Origin: Aricia agestis | Lineage: Eukaryota > Arthropoda > Insecta > Lepidoptera > Lycaenidae | Length of the DNA stretch: 64,000 nucleotides | NCBI RefSeq assembly: GCF_905147365.1 | Contig: NC_056420.1 | Location: 12,472,001 to 12,536,000 of the forward strand | Direction: 5' to 3' | In this document: piece after piece, positions 43,604 to 55,074 of the stretch | How positions within the stretch are numbered: position 1 is the first letter of the stretch | Layout of the letters: every line of letters starts with the position of its first letter | Notes under the pieces: generated by a model | The model's database searches: none | What the model saw: the letters and a program-made list of their open reading frames with translations, nothing else | What the model was told of the DNA's origin: nothing | Position numbers and translations under genes: made by a program

Positions 43604-46017
43604 TTAAGTATCATCAAACACAACTTTTTTACCCTTAAACGGCACTATAGTGGACTGTCGTTTCTTTGCTTCCCACGATGGATGTAGTTTCTCTGGCGGA
43701 GCACTTGCCTCAACGCTTTCAGATTTTTTATTATCAAACTTGCTACTCTTATTTCCAATATTCCTAAAATCTTTACTACTATTCCTGTCATTTTTCTGGT
43801 TATATTTATTGGGTCTATCATTTCTTCTAGGCTTTATGTGTCCAAACATAACTGCTCTTCTGTATTTCCTGTTTCCTTCTTTGTGCACTTCTTTCACCTC
43901 ATCTGGAGCTCTAGGTTCTACCAACGACATGTAGTTATCACCAGTTGATGTGATGAAGAATGGATCAACAATTGTAGTTTTCTGTTTCTCAGTATCATCG
44001 AAATCTTTATTAAATTTCCTCTTTTTGAGTTTTTCGTTTAAATTTTTATTTTTGTTATCTTTTTGTCTTTTTTCAGCATTCTTAATTGGTAGTTTGTTCA
44101 GTTTGTTTTCTGTTGTTTGTGGTTTTACTTTACCTTGTGGTTTTACTATATGATCTGGTTTGTTAGTTATAGGTATTTCTACTCTATTATTTTTTGAATT
44201 ATTTACTAAGTTTTGTTTTGGTAAGTCTTCTTCATCAGAATCATCTTGCTCTGAACCAGATTCATCACTTTCCAACTCTTCTTGTTTTCTTGGTACAGGT
44301 TGGTACGTTGAATTTAATTTCCTTTTTGCATAATTTACTTCTTCCTTTTTACTATCTTGGTCTGAATCCTCTTTATTATCTACAGACTCTTCGTCACTTT
44401 CAATGCCATTCTCAGCTTCTGATCCACTCTCAGCAGCATATTCAACTTCTGATGCACTTTCATCGACCTTTTCAACATCTGATTGACCTTCATCAACATT
44501 TTTATCTTCTGATCCACTATCATCTAAAGAATCATCTGCATCTTTTTTGCCTCCATTTGAGAAGCCTTGCTTATTGACTTCAACATCCCAGACACCCCCA
44601 GTGTTGTCAGTTTCTGAATTAGTTCTTTTCTTCTTTTTCTTCTCTTGTTTCTCTCTGGCCTCCTTCTTCAGTTGCCTTCTTTCTTGACGGGACATGAAGA
44701 GATCTTTAATGGAAACATTTCCAAACCTCTCTTTGATTATTTGATACTTATTAGTCAGTGCTTTGTGCAGCAACAACCTTGCGCATGCTTTGTCGCTATC
44801 TACATCAGGTTTGTTGAGATAATCATTGAGCTTTCCTTTATGCGTTACTATAAACTTGGCTAAATCTCTAGGTTTGATTTTCTGAAACCAAAATTGGTTA
44901 TGTAAATATTTTTGGGGTACAAAAATTACTGGCACTCCAACAATTATATCCCTGTAATAGACCAGCAGGGCTAAAACGGTCGCTTTGGAGAATCACACTA
45001 AGAATCATAATATGATTCATTTTTTTTAAATCGCAAAATGCAAGTCTGCTTGCAATTCATGTCTACAACTCGACAAGTCTTTAAATTAACGTGTCGAAAA
45101 AAGGAACTAACGCTGCCATCATACAAAAACGTCATTATTGACAGTTCTCCTTTATGAGCAGCGCCACCGCCCACATTCATATTTAACCTTGTCGCACTGT
45201 AGTAATTCGTACTAATTTGCCATTTGTCAGTTTTTTTGACAATTCATTTGCTGAATTGATTGAGAGGAATTGCTAAATGTGACCATTTTAGCCCCGCAGT
45301 AGTCTACTACACGCGACTTTATCTTGTGGCCCGCCTGATGTTGAACTTTTTCATGTCATTTTGAAATTCATGCCCACTGGCAAAATAATGTAAAGTTGTC
45401 GTGAAAGTTGTTAAAAATTTTTCCACTTTTAAATCATTAATTTTGAAGAAAGTTATTTTATAGCCATATAAAACTTTTTTGTGGACCACAACACCAAGTC
45501 CAAGACATGTTTGTGGCCCGTATGAAAAAAAAAGGTTGGGGACCACAGTACTAGAGGGGTATGTAACACATGAAATCAGTATTTTTTTGTAAATTAGCAA
45601 TTACTCTTCTTTTTTGTGATTGAGAACTTTGTCTCTAGCAGTATTAAAAGAGTACTATGTGGACAATTACTTAATATTAAGAATAAATATTTAAAATATC
45701 CTAAAATTACTAAGAACTTTGCTGTTAATAACTTACCTTGATAATAAGAACTTCTTTGACAGCTGATTCAGCTTTACGTTTTAGCTTCTCTTTTAACTTT
45801 TCAGGACATTTTTTCTCGGCAAATGTTTTAGCTTTTCTCGTAAGTTTATGTATAACTTGTATCTTAGCTTGATTCAGATTCTTTTTAAGTAGGATAACCT
45901 AGAAACACCATGTAAACAAATATAAATTATATGATTTATGGTTATTAATTTGCACAATGTTTACGTTATTTATCTTACCTCGTTATTAAATGCTTGTTTC
46001 ACTGCTCCAACTTCCAT
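43604..46017 (-). CDS. SRFBP1: BUD22/SRFBP1-family ribosome-biogenesis protein, three exons
   Basis: Exons on minus: 46017-45979 (13 aa, MEVGAVKQAFNNE), 45898-45737 (54 aa), 44881-43604 (425 aa plus stop). All junctions are phase 0 with GT-AG, total 492 aa. The basic helical N-terminus (about residues 14-110, e.g. VIHKLTRKAKTFAEKKCPEK) fits the BUD22/SRFBP1 fold. The middle (about 165-330) is acidic and Ser-rich, then Lys/Asn-rich. The end carries the family signature EKLHPSWEAKKRQ followed by FKGKKVVFDD at the extreme C-terminus. Yeast Bud22 works in small-subunit pre-rRNA processing; vertebrate SRFBP1 also binds SRF. Nucleolar location is inferred from family and charge. A second ATG four bases upstream is out of frame and soon stops. 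The gene is divergent from RpL36. Confidence 0.85.
44965..45297 (+). mobile_element. MITE 'GC(A/G)GGGCTAAAA' with nested 124-bp MITE, in intron 2
   Basis: Ends GCAGGGCTAAAACGGTC and GACCATTTTAGCCCCGC. Removing the insert leaves about 209 bp, like the copies at 34255 and 49732. It lies in intron 2 of the SRFBP1-like gene, 84 bp from exon 3. Confidence 0.85.
45071..45194 (-). mobile_element. 124-bp MITE (nested copy 2)
   Basis: Starts CGACAAGTCTTTAAATTAAC and ends TTAACCTTGTCG. Same length as 29386-29509 and reversed, sharing AAAAAAGGAACTAA, CATACAAAAACG and TTGACAGTTCTCCTTTA. Confidence 0.8.
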
Positions 46018-46875
46018 TTTCCATAAATTTATCACTCATTTATAAGAAACTTACAGTAATTACCACTACCATAAAATTTATTTTTTCAAAAAATTATATT
46101 AGTAAGGGTTTTTAATATTCCTTCATAAACGTCATAATATATTTAATTTGGATCACACTTTTATTTTTAAATGCAGTAATTAGGTATTATTTATAAATAA
46201 AATTAACCAAAATAAAATTAAAGATTTACACATGGACATACCAATTAAAGAAATGTCAATGAAGTTCTTTTCCTTCTTTTTTTATTTTCTTATTATGGCG
46301 CTCGGCTTTTTAACCATGGCCATTGTCAAGTAAAATATGGCTGGAAAAAAAAATTCGTGAAAAGTTTACAAAATTTAAAGACTAACAATTAATGTACATC
46401 GGTAAAATAAATATTATATTATTGTTTTTTTTTAGTAATTTGTATTTTGTACCAAAATAAAATTTTGTCAGTTATCGATCAGATGATTGAGTTGTGCTTA
46501 TGAGTTGTAATTTTTGAGAATCGCACGAATATCTCAATATTTAAATAGATTTTATTTTAGTTTTGACTTTTGCAAAGATAATATTTTTTCTGCGGCCGGA
46601 ACTAATTATTACCTTGTGCAGTCTTGAAACATTCAACAATGAAAAAATATGCTATGTCAACTTGACAGTGTCATCAGTCACCTGAGATTTTCGAGATTTC
46701 TTTTTGGATATTTCTGTCAATCCGTAAAGTACGTAAATAATTTTTAGCTTTAAATATTTCTATAATCCTTCGATAAATTTTCGCATTATAATAATTAACA
46801 GTGCCTAAATAAAATTCTAGAGTGTTCTGTGGGTATATTTCGTGTGTTAAAGTTTGTGTGATTGAATATTTCAGC
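46018..46875. promoter_or_regulatory. Divergent promoter region, SRFBP1-like / RpL36
   Basis: The 858 bp between the two start codons must hold both promoters. No TATA box is obvious. TTTCTTTTTGG near 46695 is pyrimidine-rich on + and could be the 5'-TOP start of RpL36, but this is a guess. TTTCAG just before the RpL36 ATG (46867-46874) could be the acceptor of a 5' UTR intron. The shared region suggests co-expression of two ribosome-related genes. Confidence 0.5.
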
Positions 46876-49223
46876 ATGGCACCGCGGTTTGAGATCGCAG
46901 TCGGTCTGCGAAAAGGACACAAAACAACAAAGATTTCCGCCGGCAAGAAAACACAGATTGCCGACAAAACCATTAAAATCAGACCCGCCAGGCTAAAGGG
47001 TGTAAGTACTTATAACTTTCAGTGATAATCTAAGTTCCTCCCCGTAAAGTGTTTTAACCCCTAATTTTGGTGTCTAAACCCGTTTATATTTCATTTATTT
47101 GTACGCCTAACTAAGAAATAAGCGATGAATACTTATCTTTGTTATTACATTTCAGCTGCAAACCAAACACTCCAAATTCGTCCGTGATCTTGTAAGAGAG
47201 GTTGTCGGACATGCTCCCTACGAGAAGAGAGCTATGGAGTTGTTGAAGGTTAGTACTAATGTTTCTGTGAAATTGTGTTAGATCCTGGGTTTCAGAAGTC
47301 TGGACTGTATGTAAACAAATCCTACACAGTATTATATTCATACTTCATAGACAGTTATTTTCTAACTTCTAATTGTTTCCTGCATTTCTGTTATCACTTA
47401 AGTATATAAATCATACAAGTGATAACTTAAGTTTATTAGTAAAGAATCATTAAGTCTAAACAAGTATTTGTTTACATTTAGTATTTGTTTACTACGAATA
47501 ATAAAAACTAAGGAAATGTAACTCCTTCAAAAATATGATCTACAATACTTGTCAAAAATGTGTACCTTAGGTACACATTTCAATACATTTGCAATATTTA
47601 GGTGGCCTTGAGTGGTATTAGGCTGACGTTACATGACAGTTCGAAAGGAACCAAATTTAAAACAATAGTATGGGAGTTATGTTTCCTTAGTTTTTATTAT
47701 TTGTAGTTTACATACATCATCTTATAATTACATGTAGTTATCACATGTTAATGCTATAAATTTGGTGCTAGATGTATATTTAAGTATAAGGTAACATCTA
47801 TTACTTTACTATTTAGTACTTAGTAGTACTATCACATGCAGATTTTCCTTTAGTTCTTTTAAGGCCCTGAAAATAATATCCAAGAAATGTCACAAGCAGT
47901 GAAGTACTCTTCAGGAAAAGTGTTACTTAAAATTATTACTTTTTCCAGGTCTTTTGTGTAATATTTTAATAATTTATATTGTGCACCTTGATTTGTCAAT
48001 ATAATTGATTGCCTAAAATTTCCTGCTGAATTGTATTCTATTTTCATTGATATTTTTATCTTTAAAAACTAGTGTTTATGTGTCGTGCAATATCTACTTA
48101 CCACAGCACATGTCACACAGGAATAATCTTGGTATAAAAGTGGCCTATCTTAAAATGCAATCGGGCCAAATTGAAAAGTGAGCCTTCTGATGCTATTGAT
48201 TATCTGTAATCTCCATAGAACATATTGTAGAAATTCTATAATCAAAATGATTTTAACCTCTCCCGCTACTAAGTGATATCTTAATTTTCTTTTATGAAAG
48301 CAGGTCAAGATTCTTCAAATGAAGTCAATAGTCCTGTAGGCATAGGATAACCATAGTTGAGATGCAAAGAAATAGAAACACTGATAGACTTCAGGAACAA
48401 AATATATCAGATTTCCTTTGCTTTTGACAACCTCTGCGGCTCAGTTGGTGGGCTGTTGGTAGCTCAAGCCGGGGGTCGCGGGTTCGCGTCCCGCCGACAG
48501 AACGAACGTTTTCAAAGTTCCTGGGTCATGGATGTGTATCATGTAATTAAATGTATAGCATAAAAGTATTAAATATATTTCTGTTGTCTGGTACCTGTAA
48601 CACAAGTCCTTCAGGTACTTAGCACGGGACCAGACTGACTTGGTATGAAGCTTCAATAGATATTATTATTGTTTATCAGTCACTTCTCCCATAGAAAGAA
48701 AATCTTTTATGGTGACCAAGTACTATCGGGAAATAAGTTCATAGGCATATGGTGGACCTACATACTTTGGTCGTTTTATATCAATTCTATACTATTGAGT
48801 ATTAGAATTCCGAGAGTTTAGGGGAGGCCTTTGCCATAAGGCAATCAGATTGAAATAAGAATAATTAGGCTGCCTTCACATTACGTCGCAAGCTGTGCAA
48901 TAGCAGCGCTGCAACCACACTGCATTTATTTATTTTATAATGCTATTTGAGGCCTGTCGGCTGGGTTTGACTTAATGTTACCAAATTCAGATCCACCTAT
49001 GAATCAACTTTTCGAATAAAAAATAAGATCTTATTATTTACTTTATTAATCAAACATTATCAAATTCCAGGTATCAAAGGACAAGCGCGCTCTCAAGTTC
49101 CTGAAGCGCCGCCTCGGCACACACATCCGTGCCAAGAGGAAGCGTGAGGAGATGAGCAACGTCCTCGTACAGATGAGGAAGGCGGCGGCACAGGCCCACC
49201 ACGCCACCACACACGCCCACTAA
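46876..49223 (+). CDS. RpL36: 60S ribosomal protein L36 (eL36), three exons
   Basis: Exons 46876-47001 (42 aa), 47156-47248 (31 aa), 49071-49223 (50 aa plus stop), all phase 0 and GT-AG; 123 aa in total. eL36 is a small basic protein of the large ribosomal subunit. Clear family sequence: MAPRFEIAVGLRKGHKTTKI near the start, TKHSKFVRDLVREVVGHAPY and EKRAMELLK in exon 2, and DKRALKFLKRRLGTHIRAKR with KREEMSNVL in exon 3. The C-terminus is extended by an Ala/His/Thr-rich tail (AAAQAHHATTHAH), making it longer than the roughly 105-115 aa of vertebrate and fly proteins. AATAAA follows the stop directly (overlapping TAATAAAC), so the 3' UTR is very short, as usual for ribosomal protein genes. Exons are GC-richer than introns. 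Intron 2 carries a SINE. Confidence 0.97.
48429..48663 (+). mobile_element. tRNA-derived SINE (copy 2), in RpL36 intron 2
   Basis: Head CCTCTGCGGCTCAGTTGGTG with box B GGGTTCGCGTCCC. Tail GTTGTCTGGTACCTGTAACA, CAAGTCCTTCAGGTACTTAG then GGTATGAAGCTTCAATAGAT and (ATT)n. Same family as 10672-10943. Confidence 0.85.
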
Positions 49224-49731
49224 TAAACTTAATTAAGTGATTGTTATGGTTTTATTTGCTATTTTAAGAGTTGGGTTGAGAAACTGCTGTTATTGCTAAG
49301 TTATGATGATTATTGGGATGCTGTTTTAGATTAAATAATAATTAATAAAATTGGGTGTTACCATACAGTCACAGAATATATAATTAGTACCTTACGGTAC
49401 AGAAGTTTCACTCCCGTGTTTAGGTATGATAAACGCAAGCGTCCGGTCACCGGACTAGTCTCAATAGGCTGGCACTCGCTCGACTTGTCGCACACGCAGC
49501 GCACGCATCCGCGAAACTAAATCACGTAGTGATTATATTCTCTTTGAACTAAATTACTTTCACAGATAAAGTAGTATCTCTGACAGCCCTGGCAGATTGA
49601 AGCTAGAAGGCAGACAGTTATTGTACTATGAACACTAAACGCAATGCAAAGGTTGAATTTAGGTTGCATTCCAGAATAGTAGGTAAATATCTCGGCGATT
49701 TCGCGCCGCTTGTATGGAAGTGAGACAGGCC
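49224..49731. other. Spacer after RpL36, nothing recognised
   Basis: Contains the RpL36 poly(A) signal at its left edge. The rest shows no element or exon. Confidence 0.4.
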
Positions 49732-49922
49732 TGCGGGGCTATGAAGAATCATGATATGAATCATAATATGATTCATTTTTCTAAAATCGCAAAATGCAAC
49801 TCTGCTTGCAATTCATTTCTGTATTTTTGTACTGATTTGACATTTGTCATTTTGACAGTTTTGACAATTCATTTGCTGAATTGATTGAGAGGAATTGCTA
49901 AATGTGACCATTTTAGCCCCGC
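49732..49922 (+). mobile_element. MITE 'GCGGGGCTA' (copy 3)
   Basis: Right end GTGACCATTTTAGCCCCGC matches the other copies exactly. The left end lacks part of the AAAATGGTCGCTT segment. Confidence 0.85.
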
Positions 49923-50172
49923 TGATACCGTAAACATCCTTAGCATTTTGGGAATGAGTAAGTGTACTTTTAGTGCTTGGTCAGACACAGTGGGAACCAC
50001 GCCATTCATAAAAAATCTTGAAGATTGAGGGGTTTACAACAGAACTAGAGTACCTACCAATATTATGCATAGCCTATAATGTTATGTCTATTGTAAACAT
50101 TATTATAGTAGAATAAGCCAAAGTAAGTAAGATAAAGCTCACTCAACAGTCAACAGAGACTTGTATTAGCCC

Positions 50173-50432
50173 GACCTAGACATAGTAAAAGGAGGGGAAG
50201 TAAGTTATCTTTATACAAAGGCACCGCGCGCGGCTTGTATGTGTGCGCCATAGTATCAATGCGTCGCCACGTACCACACACAACAAAATCTCGGCGGTAC
50301 CCACGAAGCTAAACTGATTTTGTTGTGTGCCGTACGTGGCGACGCATTAATACTATGGCGCACACATACAAGCCGCGCGCGGTGCCTTTGTATAAAGATA
50401 ACTTACTTCCCTCCTTTTACTATGACCTAGAC
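50173..50432. mobile_element. Foldback element 'ATAGTAAAAGGAGGGGAAG' with perfect 9-bp duplication (copy 2)
   Basis: Element 50182-50423 flanked by GACCTAGAC on both sides (50173-50181, 50424-50432). The arms are over 90 bp, including GGCACCGCGCGCGGCTTGTA and its mirror. It is about 36 bp shorter than copy 1 in the arms and loop. Confidence 0.9.
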
Positions 50433-50902
50433 ATGTTAAGCACTGTTTTGCTCACTTAAGTTCGAGCTGTTTCAGGCGGTTTAGTATGTTGGTTTTGCCG
50501 CATTTTTGAATTGTGTTTGTATGTAGACCAAACAAAATACAGTGGGCAGGGCTGCAACGCCCTATATGACGCCTATGAACGCCCTGACAGTGAATAAATA
50601 ATATCACATCAAACTGACAGGAACAAGCACTTCCAATGTGAAAATATTATCTGCATAACGACTATAAGTATCGTTCTAAATATTCTAATTAGTATTCAAA
50701 AGCCCGTAGTAGCAGACATGGACATTGGTTAAATAAACCAAAATTAATAATCACGTTTTGCGATGATTATTATTTTTTCTTAAAAAATAAGTCACTAGAT
50801 GGCGCCCTGCACCGATTAACGACCAAGCGGGTGTGATTTCTCTGAGTCTTGACTTCTAAAATCTGTGGTCTTGACGCAATTACTCCCAAGATTATGACGA
50901 TT

Positions 50903-50938
50903 GGGGTCCAGGTCAGTACAAGTACTGACCTGGACCCC
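50903..50938. repeat. Perfect 36-bp palindrome
   Basis: 17-bp exact arms (GGGGTCCAGGTCAGTAC and its complement) around a central AA. No repeat family was recognised. Confidence 0.85.
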
Positions 50939-51724
50939 CTGGCTTTTACGATAAAAACACGAGATAACTACGCGTAAACACAAATAGTTATGCCCACTTT
51001 AAAGTACACTGCCGCTCCCTCAAAGCAGTATGCTCCAAGGGGTCTACATACATTGGTCAATATATTTTGAAACAGAAAATAAGGATAATATTTCCATCTA
51101 TCGAGGCTTATTATTTTGAAATGGTGACGTTTACAACTTGTTGTTGGTTTCGCATAATCGCCTTCCTATCTATTCTATCGTGCAACGAAACAGAATAAAC
51201 AAAGTTTTTCGTTTTGTCTGCCCATAAATAGACAGCATAAACGATGTGCTTAAAGACTACAAAGCCTTTTGAGCAGATTAGAACCTTTAGGAAACGTGCA
51301 GGATTCAGGAATTATAGGTGGCATCACTTGCTAAGTTACGAGTTAGGAATTAGGATACAAGTTTTGGATTGTCGACAATTCGACATAGATATATACTTAA
51401 TATCAGCTAACTTAATTTATTTTAACATTATTTCTACCTAATTTTTATAACCCTACTAATTATTATATATGTACTTACTTAATAGGGACCGTGCAGAAAC
51501 TATAGGGGGCGTCGTAATTCGACAGCAGCGACACGATGCGAGTAAAAGAAGTAACTTGTGAGTGACTTTGGCTTCGCATTCTCTTTGACCCCGGCTAGTT
51601 TATATGTGTTTTTTATGTTTTAGACTGTAAAATGATTTAATACTTACACTCCCAAGTTGCCACATGCGGCCGCGAGAACAACAACAGATTTCCAAGAATC
51701 CGAGATCGAAGGATTAAAGTAAAA
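50939..51724. other. Spacer, nothing recognised
   Basis: AT-rich; no exon-like frame with similarity. Confidence 0.35.
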
Positions 51725-51925
51725 GACTAGATGACGCCCGCAACTCCGTTGCGCCAAAAATCATTTATCGCGCGAGAACCGTACATTTTCCCTGAATAAA
51801 AAGTATCCTATGTCCTTTCCCGGGGCTCAAAGTAAATCCATACCAAATTTCAGCAAAATTGGTTCAGCGGTTTGGGCGTGAAGTGCTAACAGACGTCTAC
51901 ACTTTCGCAATTATAATATTGAGTA
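51725..51925 (+). repeat. 'GAACCGTACATTTTCC'-group repeat
   Basis: Starts ACTAGATGACGCCCGCAACT and contains GCGAGAACCGTACATTTTCC, TATGTCCTTTCCCGGGGCTC, AAAATTGGTTCAGCGGTTTG and the TTTCGCAATTATAATATTGAG tail. Confidence 0.75.
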
Positions 51926-52816
51926 TGGATGAGTTTCTAACCGTAAACAAAGAACGAAAGCGTGAATAAAAATGTTTAAAGCTTATCTAGTAACTAGTTA
52001 TCTAAGAAAATATCTGAAAAAGTAATTAGTAGCATCCATCAGCATAGAAAGTAAAAACTTGATAAATATTGCAATAAAATAATGAAGATGCAAAAATACT
52101 TATAATAATTACTGAAAATGCTTGTGGATTAATAAAATAAAACAAGTTCACTAAAATAAATGCTTTTATTTCATCAACCTTCTGCAATTCGCTCGATACC
52201 ATCTTTACAACTTTTGTCTGTCACTATTTTTAACTAGTGTACCTCATCAGTGCAAACACTATATAAGTATTCTTTAAATAACACACAAAGACTGCACTAT
52301 TAATAGTTTTCCTACTTGAAGAATCATCCTTTTGAGAACAAACACTTTGACAAGATGGTTCAAGATAAACACTACTACGGACATAAACCTAGTATATATT
52401 AAATCTATGATTACGGAGTAGGTACTATTATATTATATTCTGTGCTTCAGTGTTGAATTCCTGGCAGGACTTCTCCAAATTATCCTTACTTTTGATGCAA
52501 CTTGTTGCATTCTAGTTGATGTCTTTGAAATTCTTTTTTAAAAGAGTTTTTTTATTTTCTTCTCTTGTAGGTAGGTATATTACCTATATGCCAGGTGTAC
52601 AGGATTTTCCGATCTTGGCCAATTAAATGAGCGGTGCATAGGTATGTAAAATTTAGATGGAACTTGGAAGCCAGTTTGGATGTTTACTGAAAGAAGCAAC
52701 GGTTATAGGTTAGGTTCATATTGTGTTCATCTAAATGAATTTACGGTTATAATCTACAAAATTCAGTGTTTTTACGAGTCTACAAATAAAATTAATGGAA
52801 CTTTTTAAGTACTTAC

Positions 52817-53080
52817 GTATGTTTTACCGGCTTTTATCCATTTCTTTCGTTTTTCAATAAGCCATGGCATGTGAATACTTTTGGCAGAAAAATAGTAAAA
52901 TTTTAGATCGTTCGATTTGCCTTTATTTTTCTTGTATGTATTAGAACATCCGGGAATACAACAATGCTTGAAAATACTCAAATTTCTCAAGAAATCCTTT
53001 AATTTTCCGTAGCTTGACTTGAGCTTGTCAATAAAATTTTCGTAAAAGTTTCGACTACTCGTCACTAGTGGCAGTGTCAT
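52817..53080 (-). CDS. THAP-type zinc-finger exon (partial gene or remnant)
   Basis: The minus frame contains HCCIPGCSNTYKKNKGKSND, then KFYYFSAKSIHMPWLIEKRK and KWIKAGKTY, ending at a good donor (GTAAGT, 52816-52811). CC-x-x-GC, the following FP-like YYF and the conserved W...KxW fit the first two thirds of a C2CH THAP domain (DNA binding, found in P-element-like transposases and domesticated regulators). About 40 residues before the first Cys are atypical, since THAP domains usually start the protein; an acceptor at TTTTCAAG just before the CC block could define the real exon start. On the minus strand near 52660-52600 the in-phase sequence FTYLCTAHLIGQ gives a C-x-x-H that could complete the domain. 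A full gene is not demonstrated. Confidence 0.5.
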
Positions 53081-53225
53081 CGCTCTGCACGGTCCCTTTA
53101 AGCGTGGATAAATGCTTAAAAAAAATTATAAGGTCAAACATAGTAAGTTAACGATTGACCAAGTCGACGTAGTAAGACCTCTGTGGTAACTGGTAAGCCG
53201 TAATAATTATCAAGAGTTAACATAC

Positions 53226-53440
53226 TAATATTTTAAAATATGTGAAAGTATGTCTGTCTGTCTGTTTCCTCTTCACGGCCAAACCGCTGAACCGTTTTTG
53301 GTGAAATTTGGTATGGAGTGTTATGGAGAGACTTGGAGTCCCGGGAAAGGTCATAGGATACTAATTATCCTGGAAAGTGTTCCTGCGCGATTTATATTGA
53401 ATTAGTTTTAGTGTCATAAAAATAAATCGCCAAATGAGCA
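53226..53440 (-). repeat. 'GAACCGTACATTTTCC'-group repeat, reverse
   Basis: GTCTGTCTGTCTGTTTCCTC, then CCAAACCGCTGAACCG, GAGTCCCGGGAAAGG and CCTGCGCGATTTAT are the complement of the group's landmarks. Confidence 0.65.
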
Positions 53441-55074
53441 ATACATTGCTTGATTCGTTACCACGCCACCGCAGCACTAGGAGAATTACAAAGTGCGTTG
53501 TTATTTTGCTTGAGCTCTCTCGCGGCGGTGCTCTGCAAGGTTGTTGCCCCTCTGTCAAGAGCCTTGGACCAGCCCCTGATTTATAAATAGGCCGTATAGG
53601 CTGCGGTCTAGGGATGGCACTTGGCAGCCGAATCCAACAGATTTCATACATAGGGCGGCGGAAATAAAGTGACCTACATTCTTAAAAATATAAATTCGAC
53701 ACTGTCTTGGAACAATTTTTTTAACTTTCACTGACGCGAAAGAAAATTACTATGAAAATGTTCCTTTTAAAAGAAAATATTATCTTAATTCACAATTACC
53801 GCGCATTAAACAACAAATACATATTTACAAGTTATCTGACCTTGTATATTGTTTTTAAGATGTCCATACTCAAATAATTACATCATTCTCAATTGCCCTC
53901 AGGTCAAAACAGTTTAGGTTTGTTTCTTGATTAGAAGCAAACATTAAATAATTTTGTACTTCATAGTTTTATGCAGCGAAATATGCAAATATGTTTGTAA
54001 TCTTAATAATTTATCATAAAATCATTAAACAGCCTTCATGAAAGGTAATTTTCCAATGTCTTAATATAGATTTTCCTTATGAACAACCTAAAACAATTTT
54101 TTATTAAAATATTTATTTCCATACTTATTTCTACCATTACAGGTTTACCCCAATGAGTAAATGTAATCTGATATTGTTAGGGAAATAAAAAGAAAGAAGT
54201 TTGTCAGGATTTTTTTATTATGTCTTAAAATACGGACCAAATATACATAGTTCTATAAATTTAGAAAATCTTGCGCCTTATCTTTAAGCGTGCCAATTAG
54301 AAAACTTTGTAAAATATGTGGTTACAGAAATCCTACTCACATAGGCTTCATTTACAGCAATACCACATAAAAAAATTACATCAATAACAATTTAAAAAAT
54401 AAAAATCTAAGCACCCAAAACATTAACATTCAAAGATTTTAACAAATTGTTAAACCCACAACAATGCAGTAAATTAAAGTCAACAACTCTCTGCTTCTTA
54501 CCCCTTTCCAAAGTTAACAATTCTTTTGAGTTTAGCATTGTTAAGATATTACGTAACAGATTTTAGTGACATAATAAAGGTCCTAATTCCTTAACAATAA
54601 ATTTTTTTTTTTTTTTTAATTTTAAACCTATGGAAGAAAAAAATATGGCAGAATGCATATTTTAACTTAATGAGATAATAAACTAAACCTAATGTCTCCA
54701 ACATTTGTTACTTGATATCACATCATCAGGCATCAAGCAAGCCTAATTGACAAAGCTACATTGTTTACAATTTCATTTACTACAACTGATTTACAAGAAT
54801 TATGACTAACAGCCATTTTGTTTCTAAATTGGTGTGTGTAAAATTATTACAACTTCTAATTTCATCTTTTGATGCTCCATAAAATATCACATTGCCTTAT
54901 ATAATGTAAATATTTTTCTTGTAGCTTGCATACTCGGCTTATTATAGTAATTAATAATAAAAAATCATCACATGCCAATAACACTGCCAATCATCCTCAC
55001 ACCCCACTATTAAATGAATGTAAATTAAATGTTGGAACTAAACCTAAAATAATAATAAAATAAAAGGAATTAAA
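53441..55074. other. Spacer, likely including the Prps 3' UTR
   Basis: AT-rich. It has a T-rich run at 54602-54619 and several minus-strand AATAAA hexamers (for example near 54206). The end of the Prps transcript cannot be fixed, and no other gene is seen. Confidence 0.4.

Noticed and set aside
43650..44577. Several long plus-strand open frames
   Set aside because: They are antisense shadows of the low-complexity SRFBP1-like exon.
48429..48505. Possible tRNA gene in the RpL36 intron
   Set aside because: The same head occurs at 10943 with the same non-tRNA body and tail; it is a SINE head.
47002..49070. snoRNA in RpL36 introns
   Set aside because: Ribosomal protein introns often host them, but I could not identify a convincing C/D or H/ACA box pair.
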